From an uncultured Eubacteriales bacterium (lineage in GTDB: Bacteria; Bacillota; Clostridia; Oscillospirales; Acutalibacteraceae): 64,000 nucleotides of DNA. Shown here piece after piece: positions 25,207 through 33,719 of the stretch (the stretch's first letter is position 1; each line of letters starts with the position of its first letter). Both the position numbers and the translations under genes were made by a program. The stretch is from assembly GCA_934647945.1 (NCBI GenBank), contig CAKUFK010000004.1, positions 1-64,000 of the forward strand, given 5' to 3'. The notes beneath the pieces are model-generated. The model made no database searches, was not told where the DNA came from, and saw only the letters and a program-made list of their open reading frames with translations.

Positions 25207-25623
25207 TCAGATTTCCACCGCGAATTCCGCGATCCGGGCCGGGATGTCGGCCTTGTCTGCGGACACCGACAGCACGAGATTCGTCTCGGTCTTGTCCGAA
25301 AGCTCCTTGAGTTTTTCAATGAAAGAGGCGAGCTTATCGGTATCGCTGCCCCCGATTTTCAGCGTGGAATCCACAAAAATGTCGGTGATGTCGTAGTTGC
25401 CTGCGCACATGCCGGCGATAAAGCCGTAGAAACTGTCGAAGCCCCTGATCCCATATTCATCGGCAACAGCCAGACGCGCTTTGTGACTGATATCGTAGGT
25501 CAGCGTGCTGTCTTTTTCGATGAACACCACATTGCCCTTGGATTCCGCGGTAGCCGCGTTGCACATGTCGATCAGCCGTTTGGTCTTGCCGGACCCTTTT
25601 TTTCCGAGGATAAGCGTGATCAT
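25207..25623 (-). CDS. Small P-loop ATPase, unknown function
   Basis: 138 residues. Walker A GKKGSGKTK (7-15), and DITDIFVDSTLKIGG as a possible Walker B. Related short clostridial proteins are often called twitching motility PilT, which is not supported: length and architecture do not fit PilT. GGAGGAAAAC precedes ATG. It lies 58 nt downstream of pgi in the same direction. Confidence 0.75.
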   Translation of the reverse strand: MITLILGKKGSGKTKRLIDMCNAATAESKGNVVFIEKDSTLTYDISHKARLAVADEYGIRGFDSFYGFIAGMCAGNYDITDIFVDSTLKIGGSDTDKLASFIEKLKELSDKTETNLVLSVSADKADIPARIAEFAVEI

Positions 25624-25681
25624 TTTGTTTTCCTCCTACCTATATAATAACCGCAAATGAGCGGTTTCTGCCGTCGTTTTC

Positions 25682-27022
25682 TCACCGGCCCAAACGCTTT
25701 TCCAAAGCGGCGCGCTCGTCCTCATATCCCGGCTTGCCGAGCAGGGCGAACATATTCCGCTTGTAGCTTTCCACGCCCGGCTGATCGAAGGGGTTGACCC
25801 CGAGCATATACCCGGAAACGGCACAGGCCTTCTCGAAGAAATAGATCAGGTAGCCGAGCTCCTCCTCGCACACGGCGGGGACATGGAGCACGAGGCTCGG
25901 CGTGCCGCCGTCGCTGTGGGCGAGGACGGTGCCTTCAAACGCCTTCCGGTTGATGTCGGACATGGTCCGGCCGGTGAGGAAATTGAGGCCGTCGACGTTT
26001 TCGGGATCATGGCCGATTTCGAGCTCCCGCTGCGCCTTGTCGAGCAGCACCACGGTTTCAAACAGGACGTTGCTGCCGTCCTGGACGAACTGGCCGAGGG
26101 AATGCAGGTCGGTGGAGAAAACCGCGGAGGCCGGGAACAGACCCTTGCCGTCCTTGCCCTCGCTCTCGCCGTACAGCTGCTTCCACCATTCGTTCATCAT
26201 GGTGTAACAGGGCTCGTAGCTGACCATCATCTCCACCGCACGGCCTTTGCGATAGAGGATATGGCGGGCCGCCGCGTATTTATAGCAGTCGTTTTTCTCG
26301 ATATCCGGGTCGCGGAGCTCCTCCCTGGCCTTGGCGGCGCCCCGCATCAAGGCGCCGATATCGCATCCGGCCACAGCGATGGGGAGCAGCCCCACCGCCG
26401 TCAGGACCGAGAACCGGCCGCCGACATCGTCAGGAACCACAAAAGTCTCGTATCCCTCCCGGTCGGCCAGGCCCTTGAGGGTGCCGCGGGCCTTATCGGT
26501 GGTGACGTATATCCGCTTTTTCGCCTCTTCCGGCCCGACGGTCTTTTCCAGATACTCCCGGAACACCCGGAAGGCGATGGCCGGCTCGGTGGTGGTACCG
26601 GATTTGGAAATGACATTGATGGACACCCGGCGGCCCTCGCACAGCCCGAGCAGCTCGCTGAGCGCCGTGGAGCTGATGCTGTTGCCGGCGAAATACACGT
26701 CGGGGGTGTCCTTTTTCTTCGCGTTGTAATGAGGAGATTTCAAAAATTCAATGGCTGCCCTGGCACCCAGATAAGATCCACCGATCCCGATGGCAATAAA
26801 CACATCGGTATCCTGGCGGATGCGGGCCGCGGCAGCCTCGATACGGGCAAATTCCTCTTTGTCATAGTTGACGGGCAGATCCACCCAGCCCAAAAAATCG
26901 TTTCCCGGGCCCTTGCCGCTTGTCAGCAGCTCGTGGGCGGCGGTCACCTGGGGCTGTATGGCGCTCCATTCATGGTCCCGGACGAACCCGTCCAGGTAGC
27001 GGGTTTCCAACGTGGTCGACAT
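25682..27022 (-). CDS. pgi: Glucose-6-phosphate isomerase
   Basis: Interconverts glucose-6-phosphate and fructose-6-phosphate. 446 residues, the shorter Firmicutes type. Motifs: FIAIGIGGSYLGARA, VISKSGTTTEPA (sugar-phosphate loop), DDVGGRFSVLTAVGLLP, and the C-terminal NPFDQPGVESYKRNMF with the catalytic-region Lys. Own promoter at 27061-27089; the small P-loop gene follows. Confidence 0.97.
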   Translation of the reverse strand: MSTTLETRYLDGFVRDHEWSAIQPQVTAAHELLTSGKGPGNDFLGWVDLPVNYDKEEFARIEAAAARIRQDTDVFIAIGIGGSYLGARAAIEFLKSPHYNAKKKDTPDVYFAGNSISSTALSELLGLCEGRRVSINVISKSGTTTEPAIAFRVFREYLEKTVGPEEAKKRIYVTTDKARGTLKGLADREGYETFVVPDDVGGRFSVLTAVGLLPIAVAGCDIGALMRGAAKAREELRDPDIEKNDCYKYAAARHILYRKGRAVEMMVSYEPCYTMMNEWWKQLYGESEGKDGKGLFPASAVFSTDLHSLGQFVQDGSNVLFETVVLLDKAQRELEIGHDPENVDGLNFLTGRTMSDINRKAFEGTVLAHSDGGTPSLVLHVPAVCEEELGYLIYFFEKACAVSGYMLGVNPFDQPGVESYKRNMFALLGKPGYEDERAALEKRLGR

Positions 27023-27060
27023 GTGCTGTTCCCTCGGCTTTCTTCCTACTTGATGAGTTT

Positions 27061-27089
27061 ATTTTACAATAGATAGGCGCTGAATGCAA
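27061..27089 (-). promoter_or_regulatory. pgi promoter
   Basis: Minus strand TTGCAT (27089-27084), 17-bp spacer, TAAAAT (27066-27061), about 40 nt before the start codon. Confidence 0.65.
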
Positions 27090-27445
27090 CCGTCCGAATG
27101 TAAATTCTTTTTGACCGGCCGGCGGCATCCCTGTTTATTGTCCCAACCTCTTTGCCTCTTATGCCATCCCATGGGATAATCGTATGATCCATCCATATTT
27201 TTCATGCCGGCGGCAGCCGGAACCCGCATATCAAGGCTCGCCGGGCCCCTCCGGGATTCTCCACCGTGCTGCGGCCCTTTTCCCGCGCGGCGGGGCGGCT
27301 TCTCCCCGATCTCGCGCAGATTCGCAGATCTTGTGTCCGGACGGCTCCCGTCACAACCAGGCCTTTACGCCAGCGTCCTTCCCAGGTGCCCGTATCCCAG
27401 AATCCCAAACGCATACCGCGTTCCCTCCTTGGTCTCCCTCACCGC
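27090..27445. other. Gap between pgi and valS with no gene seen
   Basis: About 360 nt of GC-rich sequence. Short open frames exist on both strands, but none has a ribosome site or domain. It ends at the valS terminator. Confidence 0.5.
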
Positions 27446-27482
27446 AAAAACGGAACCGGGTCCAACCCCCGGTTCCGTTTTT
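27446..27482 (-). terminator. valS terminator
   Basis: Perfect 15-bp stem (27446-27460 with 27468-27482) directly after the valS stop, with a T-run on the minus strand. Confidence 0.88.
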
Positions 27483-27484
27483 CC

Positions 27485-30130
27485 TCAAGACAGGGCCGCG
27501 AGGCTCTGTTCGAGCAGATGCAGTTTATCCCGAAGCCGGGCGGCGTTCTCCCGGGCCCCCGCCACAACGGCCTCCGGCGCCTTATCGGTAAAGGCCTTGT
27601 TTTCGAGCCTGGCCAGCACGCCGTCGAGCTGCTTTTGTACGCCGTCCCGCTCCTTTTGCAGCCGGGCGCGTTCGGCCTCCCTGTCCACCAGCTCGTCCAT
27701 CGGGATTTTGATGGTGGCGTCGGGGGTGACGATGCTCACCGCCCCCGGCAGATCGAAGCCGGAGCCCACAAGAACCTCCGACGCCGAGGCCAGGCGCTGC
27801 ATAAACGGCGCTCCGTCGGCAAAGGTGGAGGCAAAGGCCGTCTCTACGTACACCTGCGCCTTGCGGGAGGGCGGGACGTTCATTTCGGCCCGCCGGTTGC
27901 GGACGGCCCGGATTGCCTCCATCAGCCGTTCCATTTCCTTCTCCTCCTCCGGGAAGGAGAGAGCCGGGTCGAACACCGGCCAGGCGGAAACCATCAGGGC
28001 CTCCCCCTCGTGCGGCAGCGCCTGCCAAATTTCCTCGGTGATGAAGGGCATAAAGGGATGGAGCAGCTTCAAAAGCCCCTGCATCACATACAGCAGCACC
28101 CGGCGGGCGTTTGCCGCGGCGGCCTCGTCCCCGCCGGACAACCGGGACTTGCACAGCTCAATGGTCCAGTCGCAGTAATTGTCCCAGATGAAATCGTACA
28201 GTTTCTGCACCGCCAGGCCCAGCTCGAACTTTTCGAGGTTCTCGGTCACGGCGGACACCAGGGAGTTATAGCGGGAGATGATCCATTTCTCGTCCAGCGT
28301 CAGGGTGCCTGGAAGCCCGGGGGCCGCCTCATGCCCTTCCAGGTTCATCAACAGGAACCGGGCGGCGTTCCACAGCTTGTTGGCGAAGTTCCGGGACGCC
28401 TCCACCTTTTCGGGCATAAAGCGCATGTCGTTGCCCGGGCTGTTGCCGGTGGACAGGGTAAACCGGAGCGCGTCGGCGCCGTATCGGCCGATGACCTCCA
28501 AAGGATCGATGCCGTTGCCGAGGGATTTGGACATCTTCCGGCCCTGGGCGTCCCGCACCAGGCCGTGGATAAACACGGTATGGAAGGGTGCCTGCCCCAT
28601 TTGTTCGAGACCGGAAAACATCATACGGGCCACCCAGAAAAAGATGATGTCATAGCCGGTGACGAGGGTATCGGTGGGATAGAAGTACTTAAGCTCCGGG
28701 GTTTCGTCCGGCCATCCAAGGGTGGAAAACGGCCACAGGGCCGAGGAAAACCAGGTGTCCAGCGTATCCTCATCCTGATGAAGATGCGCGCCGCCGCATT
28801 TGGGGCAGGCCGCGGGGGTTTCCCGGCTGACCACGATCTCTCCACAGTCGGCGCAGGCCCAGGCCGGGATCCGGTGGCCCCACCAGAGCTGCCGGGAGAT
28901 GCACCAATCCCGGATACTGTTCATCCAGTTGTAATACACCTTGTCGAACCGCTCGGGCACGAATTTGGTCTCGCCCTTTTTCACCGCTTCGATCGCCGGC
29001 CCGGCCAGCTCCTTCATCTTGACGAACCACTGCATGGACACCCGGGGCTCAATCACGGTATGGCAGCGGTAGCAGGAGCCGACATTATGCTTCATGGGCT
29101 CGGTTTTGACGAGATAACCCTGCTCCTCCAAATCCTTCACCACAGCCTTGCGGCACGCGGCCAGGGTCATGCCCCGGTATTTTCCGGCCAGCTCGTTCAT
29201 GTGCCCGTCCTCGGTGGTGACGGTGATGACTTCGAGGTGATGCCGCAGCCCCACCTCAAAGTCGTTGGGATCGTGGGCGGGGGTAATCTTGACCACACCG
29301 GTGCCGAAATCCATCTCCACATAGGTATCGGCCACCACCGGGATGAGCCGGCCCACCAGGGGCAGAATCACGTTCTTCCCCACCAGATGGCGGTACCGCT
29401 CGTCGTCGGGATGGACCGCCACCGCCGTGTCGCCCAGCATGGTTTCGGGCCTCGTGGTGGCGAGCTCGACATATTCGCCGGTGGGATTCCCCTGCTCATC
29501 GGCGATGGGATACCGCAGATGCCAGAAGAAGGCGTCTTTCTCCTCGAATTCCACCTCAGCGTCGGAAATCGAGGTTTTGCAGTGGGTGCACCAGTTGACG
29601 ATGCGTTCGCCCCGATAAATGAGGCCCTTTTCGTACAGACGGACGAATACCTCCCGCACCGCCCTGGAGCAGCCCTCGTCCATGGTAAACCGCTCCCGGT
29701 CCCAATCGCAGGAGGAGCCGAGCTTTTTGAGCTGTTCCACGATCCGGCCGCCGTATTTTTCTTTCCAGGCCCAGGCGCGCTCCATGAAGCCGTCCCGGCC
29801 GAGATCCTCCTTGGTCACGCCCTCTTCCGCCATGGCGGCAACGATCTTGGCCTCGGTGGCGATGGCGGCGTGATCGGTGCCGGGCAGCCACAGGGCTTCA
29901 TACCCCTGCATCCGCCGCCAGCGGATCAGGATATCCTGAAACGTCTCGTCCAACGCGTGTCCCATATGAAGCTGCCCCGTGATATTGGGGGGCGGGATGA
30001 CGATGGTATACGGCTTTTTATCCGGATTGACCTCGGCGTGGAAGTAGCCGCCCTTCATCCAGAAATCGTAGATCCGGTCCTCCACCTCGCCAGGATCATA
30101 GGTTTTCGCCAGTTCTTTTCGTTCCGCCAT
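27485..30130 (-). CDS. valS: Valyl-tRNA synthetase
   Basis: 881 residues, class Ia. HIGH motif in PPPNITGQLHMGHALD (47-61), KMSKS at about 532-536, the CP1 editing domain between them, and a C-terminal coiled-coil arm (DREAERARLQKERDGVQKQL). Two CxxC-type pairs near the middle (CADCG and CPKCGG) mark the zinc-binding insertion of bacterial ValRS. GGAGGAGAT precedes ATG. No T-box leader was found upstream, although many Firmicutes valS genes have one. A 966-codon open frame on the opposite strand is a composition artefact. Confidence 0.98.
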   Translation of the reverse strand: MAERKELAKTYDPGEVEDRIYDFWMKGGYFHAEVNPDKKPYTIVIPPPNITGQLHMGHALDETFQDILIRWRRMQGYEALWLPGTDHAAIATEAKIVAAMAEEGVTKEDLGRDGFMERAWAWKEKYGGRIVEQLKKLGSSCDWDRERFTMDEGCSRAVREVFVRLYEKGLIYRGERIVNWCTHCKTSISDAEVEFEEKDAFFWHLRYPIADEQGNPTGEYVELATTRPETMLGDTAVAVHPDDERYRHLVGKNVILPLVGRLIPVVADTYVEMDFGTGVVKITPAHDPNDFEVGLRHHLEVITVTTEDGHMNELAGKYRGMTLAACRKAVVKDLEEQGYLVKTEPMKHNVGSCYRCHTVIEPRVSMQWFVKMKELAGPAIEAVKKGETKFVPERFDKVYYNWMNSIRDWCISRQLWWGHRIPAWACADCGEIVVSRETPAACPKCGGAHLHQDEDTLDTWFSSALWPFSTLGWPDETPELKYFYPTDTLVTGYDIIFFWVARMMFSGLEQMGQAPFHTVFIHGLVRDAQGRKMSKSLGNGIDPLEVIGRYGADALRFTLSTGNSPGNDMRFMPEKVEASRNFANKLWNAARFLLMNLEGHEAAPGLPGTLTLDEKWIISRYNSLVSAVTENLEKFELGLAVQKLYDFIWDNYCDWTIELCKSRLSGGDEAAAANARRVLLYVMQGLLKLLHPFMPFITEEIWQALPHEGEALMVSAWPVFDPALSFPEEEKEMERLMEAIRAVRNRRAEMNVPPSRKAQVYVETAFASTFADGAPFMQRLASASEVLVGSGFDLPGAVSIVTPDATIKIPMDELVDREAERARLQKERDGVQKQLDGVLARLENKAFTDKAPEAVVAGARENAARLRDKLHLLEQSLAALS

Positions 30131-30467
30131 GACGGATCTCCTCCCAAACGCCCGCTGCCGGGCTGATTCCGATAGCCTGATGAATTACCGATTATTGTAA
30201 CACAACCGGTTGCGGCAGGCAAGCCCTTCCGTATGGTATTTTAAGAACCGGCTCCCGATGTCCAGCCCGGTTCCTTTCTGCGGATGCCCTTCCGCCGTTT
30301 TCCCCTGTATCCGCGATAAACGCAGGAGGAGCCGCCCCCCCTGAAGCTTCAGGCATCCGTCATGCCCACTAAACCGTATCAACGCGTCTGGTCCTGATGG
30401 TCCCGTAGAACCGGGACTTTCCGCCCTTCCGTCCTCGAAGACAACCCGTAAGGGCCGTCCGGACATT
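30131..30467. other. Leader region of valS, no gene seen
   Basis: About 340 nt. A 99-codon minus-strand frame (30185-30484) runs through the upstream terminator and lacks a ribosome site. I looked for the T-box AGGGTGGNACCGCG sequence on the minus strand and did not find it. Confidence 0.45.
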
Positions 30468-30498
30468 AAAAAAGCGCCTGCCACACGGCAGACGCCTT
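30468..30498 (-). terminator. Terminator of the phosphoglycosyl transferase at 30513
   Basis: 9-bp stem with one mismatch (30474-30482 with 30487-30495) followed on the minus strand by a run of six T. Confidence 0.82.
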
Positions 30499-30512
30499 CC
30501 TTTTCATCCTAA

Positions 30513-31196
30513 TCAGGCCGACCGTTCGGTCTTTTCCCTGCAAGTGGAAATGCGGGGATTCGCGCCCTCACAGATGCCCTTGGATTTCAGTACATACCCC
30601 ACCGATTTGAACAGGATCCGGAGATCCAGCAAGACCGAGCGGTTGGCAGCGTATTCGCCGTCCAGCCACGCCTTTTCCTTGATCGTGACGTTGTCCCGGC
30701 CGCTGATCTGCGCCAGGCCGGTGATACCCGGGCGGATCGAATTCGCGCCGTTGCGCTTGCGCAGGGCGATCAGGTCGGTCTCGGTGAGGACGACTGGGCG
30801 GGGTCCGACAATGCTCATATTGCCGATGAGGACGTTGATGAGCTGGGGAAGTTCGTCGATGCTCAGTTTCCGCAGCGTCTCCCCCACGCGGGAGATATAC
30901 TGATCGGGGTTTTCCAGCTTATGGGTGGCAACCTCGCGGGGAGCCGCCACATTCATGGTACGGAACTTGAAAACCAGGAACGGTACATTGTTACGGCCCA
31001 TACGCTGTTGGACAAACAGCGGCTTGCCCTTGGTGTCGAGCGCACATATGACCGAGACCACCAAGAACAGGGGGGATAAAACCAACAGCGCCGCCAGGGA
31101 CGCCACGATATCAAAAGAGCGTTTGACAAACGCATAAACCCGTTTTTGTTTTTTCGCGCTCCCCGCGTAACCGGAGAGCGGTACAATTTTCTGCAT
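30513..31196 (-). CDS. Polyprenyl-phosphate phosphoglycosyl transferase (bacterial sugar transferase)
   Basis: 227 residues, small monotopic PGT family (PglC/WbaP catalytic domain). One N-terminal membrane segment (about 28-52, FDIVASLAALLVLSPLFLVV), FKFRTMN (76-82), the catalytic Asp-Glu pair in LSIDELPQL, GPRPVV and RPGITGLAQISGRD. It should attach a sugar-1-phosphate to undecaprenyl phosphate, starting an exopolysaccharide or wall glycan. Divergent from a paralogue at 31564. No other glycan genes are nearby. Confidence 0.9.
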   Translation of the reverse strand: MQKIVPLSGYAGSAKKQKRVYAFVKRSFDIVASLAALLVLSPLFLVVSVICALDTKGKPLFVQQRMGRNNVPFLVFKFRTMNVAAPREVATHKLENPDQYISRVGETLRKLSIDELPQLINVLIGNMSIVGPRPVVLTETDLIALRKRNGANSIRPGITGLAQISGRDNVTIKEKAWLDGEYAANRSVLLDLRILFKSVGYVLKSKGICEGANPRISTCREKTERSA

Positions 31197-31563
31197 AATG
31201 TTGCCTCCTCCAAAGGGGACTATACAAGCAGTCTATCGTCAGAAGTAAGCGATCAAAATCACAGAAAGCGTCCCACTACGCTCTGTTGAACGCATTATAC
31301 TATCTCATTGAACAAAAATCAAGTTTCATTTTTGTAACTCTCACGAAGTCTGTGGTTAACGCCATCTTTATACAACCGTCTCTTCGCTTTTTTGTACAAA
31401 CTATATCATTTTTTGCGGTCTCAAGTCGATAAGGGATGCATTTCCGCACGCTATATTTATTGATAATCGGAAAGTATTTCACGATTATCCATCAATCGCT
31501 TGACGGACAAGAACGTCGTCCGGGCATACTATGGACAGAAAATCACGAGGAGGTGATGCCTGT
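31197..31563. other. AT-rich divergent regulatory region between two PGT genes
   Basis: About 370 nt, clearly more AT-rich than its neighbours, no gene recognised. It must hold both divergent promoters; no -35/-10 pair is good enough to mark. Short frames of about 60 codons on either strand have no ribosome site. Confidence 0.45.
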
Positions 31564-32211
31564 TTGTCCCGGTTTTGGAAACGATTTTTTGATATTTTTG
31601 CGTCGGCCCTGCTCCTGGTGGTATTATCTCCTCTTTTTCTCGTGATTATGCTGGCGATTTCGGCGGACTCGGCCGGAGGTGTAATATTTAAACAAAAACG
31701 TGCAGGTTTATACAGCCGTCCATTTACTTTATATAAGTTCCGGACCATGTACCGCAGCGCCCCGCGGGACGTAGCCACTGCCGAATTGATGGAGGCCGAC
31801 CGCTATATCACCCCAGTGGGGCGGTTCCTTCGCCAGACCAGCCTGGACGAACTGCCTCAGCTCTGGAATGTGCTCAAAGGCGATATGAGTTTCGTAGGGC
31901 CGCGGCCGGTCGTCCTGACAGAACAGACACTATTGGATCTGCGCGCGCAGTGGGAGGCAGACCGGGTAAGGCCGGGCATCACCGGCCTCGCCCAGATAAA
32001 AGGACGAGACGAACTGCCCATCTACCGCAAAGCGCTTTACGACCGGTATTATGCCCGGCACCTGTCCTTCCGGCTGGACTGGAGGATCCTGCGGTACACC
32101 GTCCGGTACGTCCTCAAACGGGAAGGGATCCGGGAAGGAAGCAGCCGGGCAGTGCGGGTAGCCCACCGCCGTCCTGTCCGGCATAAACCGACCCGAACCC
32201 GTAACCGCTGA
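31564..32211 (+). CDS. Polyprenyl-phosphate phosphoglycosyl transferase, second copy
   Basis: 215 residues from the TTG at 31564, which lies 9 nt after AGGAGGT; the frame is open from an ATG at 31531, but that ATG has no ribosome site and would place the Shine-Dalgarno inside the coding region. Membrane segment near the N-terminus (FFDIFASALLLVVLSPLFLV), YKFRTMY, Asp-Glu pair in TSLDELPQL, GPRPVV and RPGITGLAQIKGRD. Basic C-terminal tail. Paralogue of the divergent gene at 30513, with enough difference to suggest a different sugar or different regulation. Confidence 0.88.
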   Translation: MSRFWKRFFDIFASALLLVVLSPLFLVIMLAISADSAGGVIFKQKRAGLYSRPFTLYKFRTMYRSAPRDVATAELMEADRYITPVGRFLRQTSLDELPQLWNVLKGDMSFVGPRPVVLTEQTLLDLRAQWEADRVRPGITGLAQIKGRDELPIYRKALYDRYYARHLSFRLDWRILRYTVRYVLKREGIREGSSRAVRVAHRRPVRHKPTRTRNR

Positions 32212-32264
32212 ATAATAGATTATTTAAATGTCATAACAATTCCCTCTAAGCTTCATTTCAGAAA

Positions 32265-32302
32265 GGCCAAATTGCCCTATAAATCAATAGGGCAATTTGG
32301 CC
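32265..32302 (+). terminator. Terminator of the second PGT gene
   Basis: Perfect 16-bp stem (32265-32280 with 32287-32302), 6-nt loop, followed by TAAAAT. Confidence 0.8.
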
Positions 32303-32717
32303 TAAAATAGCATAGGAGGGGACCATATGGAATTTTTGAAAGATATCCTGATCGAGATTTTACGGAGAGAGGCGTGCCGGATGGGAACTCCCCCGCATCG
32401 CCGCCCATGTCCATATGACCTGCGTAGCCGTCCTGGAACAGATACGGCTGGTCGTGTCCAACAGAAATGTCCCGGACTTTCCGTGTATAGAGGAAATCCT
32501 CCTCATCCTGGAAATATTGGGGCGCGGCGGGGGATCCACCACAATTTTGGATATACACAGGGAAATCCGGGTTGTCGATCCATTCCCTTGATTTTCGGAA
32601 CGGTTTGGCGTATACTATCACAGGGCGGACGGATTTCCGCTCGTTTTTGCGTCCTCGGCCCTGTCCGGCGGGACCGGGAATCCTGCACGCGGCATCATTT
32701 CGGAAAGGATTGACAAT
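32303..32717. other. Gap with a possible decayed gene
   Basis: A plus-strand frame opens at 32327 (start follows GGAGGGG) with MEFLKDILIEILRREACR, which looks coding, then turns into proline/arginine-rich sequence with no family. This may be a frameshifted remnant; it could also be chance. Confidence 0.3.
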
Positions 32718-33545
32718 ATGAGCGAATCTTGTGGACACGACTGCGGAAGCTGTCAGGAAAACTGCGCCGAACGGGATCCTCACGCCAAACTGGGGGAGTT
32801 CAGCAGCATCAAAAAAGTCGTCGCCGTGAGCAGCGGTAAGGGAGGGGTGGGCAAATCCTCCGTGACCGCAATGCTCGCCGTCCTCCTCTCCCGCCGTGGG
32901 CTGAAGGTCGGGGTGCTCGACGCCGATATCACCGGCCCCTCCATCCCGCGGGCCTTCGGCATCAAGCGCAAAGCCCGGGGCAGCGAGATGGGCATCCTGC
33001 CCGAAGAGACCGCCATGGGGATCAAGGTCATGTCCATTAACCTCCTGCTCGAACACGAGGACCAGCCGGTCGTCTGGCGCGGCCCGATCCTGGCGGGTGC
33101 GGTCACCCAATTCTGGACCGACGTGGCCTGGGGAGAACTGGATGTCCTGCTCATTGATATGCCGCCGGGAACCGGCGACGTGCCCCTGACGGTCTACCAG
33201 TCCCTGGCCGTGGACGGGACCATCGTGGTCTCCACTCCCCAGTCCCTGGTGCAGATGGTGGTGGGAAAAGCCAAAAAAATGGCGGATATGCTGTCCATCC
33301 CGGTCCTCGGGATGGTGGAAAACATGAGCTATGCCGTCTGCCCGGACTGCGGCCGGCGCATCGAGCTGTTCGGAACCCCGGAGGGGCTGGAACAGGCCGC
33401 CGCGGAAATGGGCGTCCCGCTGCTCACCCGCTTGCCCATGAACCCCGATGTCGCCCGCTTGTGCGACGAGGGGGAGATCGAGCGGGTGGTGTGCGAGGAG
33501 ATGGAGCCTGCTGCCGACGCCGTGGAACGACTCCTCAAGGAATAA
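32718..33545 (+). CDS. Mrp/ApbC (NBP35-like) iron-sulfur carrier ATPase
   Basis: 275 residues. N-terminal cysteine group (Cys5, 9, 12, 16), deviant Walker A SGKGGVGKSS (39-48), DADITGPSIPR, DMPPGTGD and a later CPDCG pair that can hold a bridging Fe-S cluster. Family members assemble and deliver Fe-S clusters. Start ATG 32718 is immediately after a GGATTGACAAT stretch. A hairpin follows, so it is probably monocistronic. Confidence 0.93.
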   Translation: MSESCGHDCGSCQENCAERDPHAKLGEFSSIKKVVAVSSGKGGVGKSSVTAMLAVLLSRRGLKVGVLDADITGPSIPRAFGIKRKARGSEMGILPEETAMGIKVMSINLLLEHEDQPVVWRGPILAGAVTQFWTDVAWGELDVLLIDMPPGTGDVPLTVYQSLAVDGTIVVSTPQSLVQMVVGKAKKMADMLSIPVLGMVENMSYAVCPDCGRRIELFGTPEGLEQAAAEMGVPLLTRLPMNPDVARLCDEGEIERVVCEEMEPAADAVERLLKE

Positions 33546-33582
33546 AAACAGACGGGAATTCCCTCTGGAAAATCCGCGTAAA

Positions 33583-33614
33583 CAGGGCATCGCCGGTTAT
33601 ACGGCGATGCCCTG
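33583..33614 (+). terminator. Hairpin after the Mrp/ApbC gene
   Basis: Perfect 13-bp stem (33583-33595 with 33602-33614), 6-nt loop; no clear T-run, so termination may be partial. Confidence 0.55.
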
Positions 33615-33655
33615 GCCGTACATAGAGTCCGCCGGTAAACTCCGGTGCCGTGCTC

Positions 33656-33684
33656 TTGCCGAACGGCCGAAATCGCGGTATACT
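33656..33684 (+). promoter_or_regulatory. Promoter of the first MATE gene
   Basis: TTGCCG (33656-33661), 17-bp spacer, TATACT (33679-33684). It lies inside the longest open frame, so translation must start downstream of about 33691. Confidence 0.6.
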
Positions 33685-33719
33685 GGAGGTATCCTGAATT
33701 TCAGAAAGACGGTGCGGTC

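Noticed and set aside
25207..25623. PilT twitching-motility ATPase
   Set aside because: Only 138 residues with a single Walker A; no hexameric secretion-ATPase features and no pilus genes.
27266..30166. A 966-codon open frame on the plus strand opposite valS
   Set aside because: valS is unmistakable on the minus strand; the antisense frame has no family, no ribosome site, and arises from high-GC third-position bias.
30131..30467. T-box riboswitch upstream of valS
   Set aside because: The conserved T-box sequence and specifier hairpin were looked for on the minus strand and not found.
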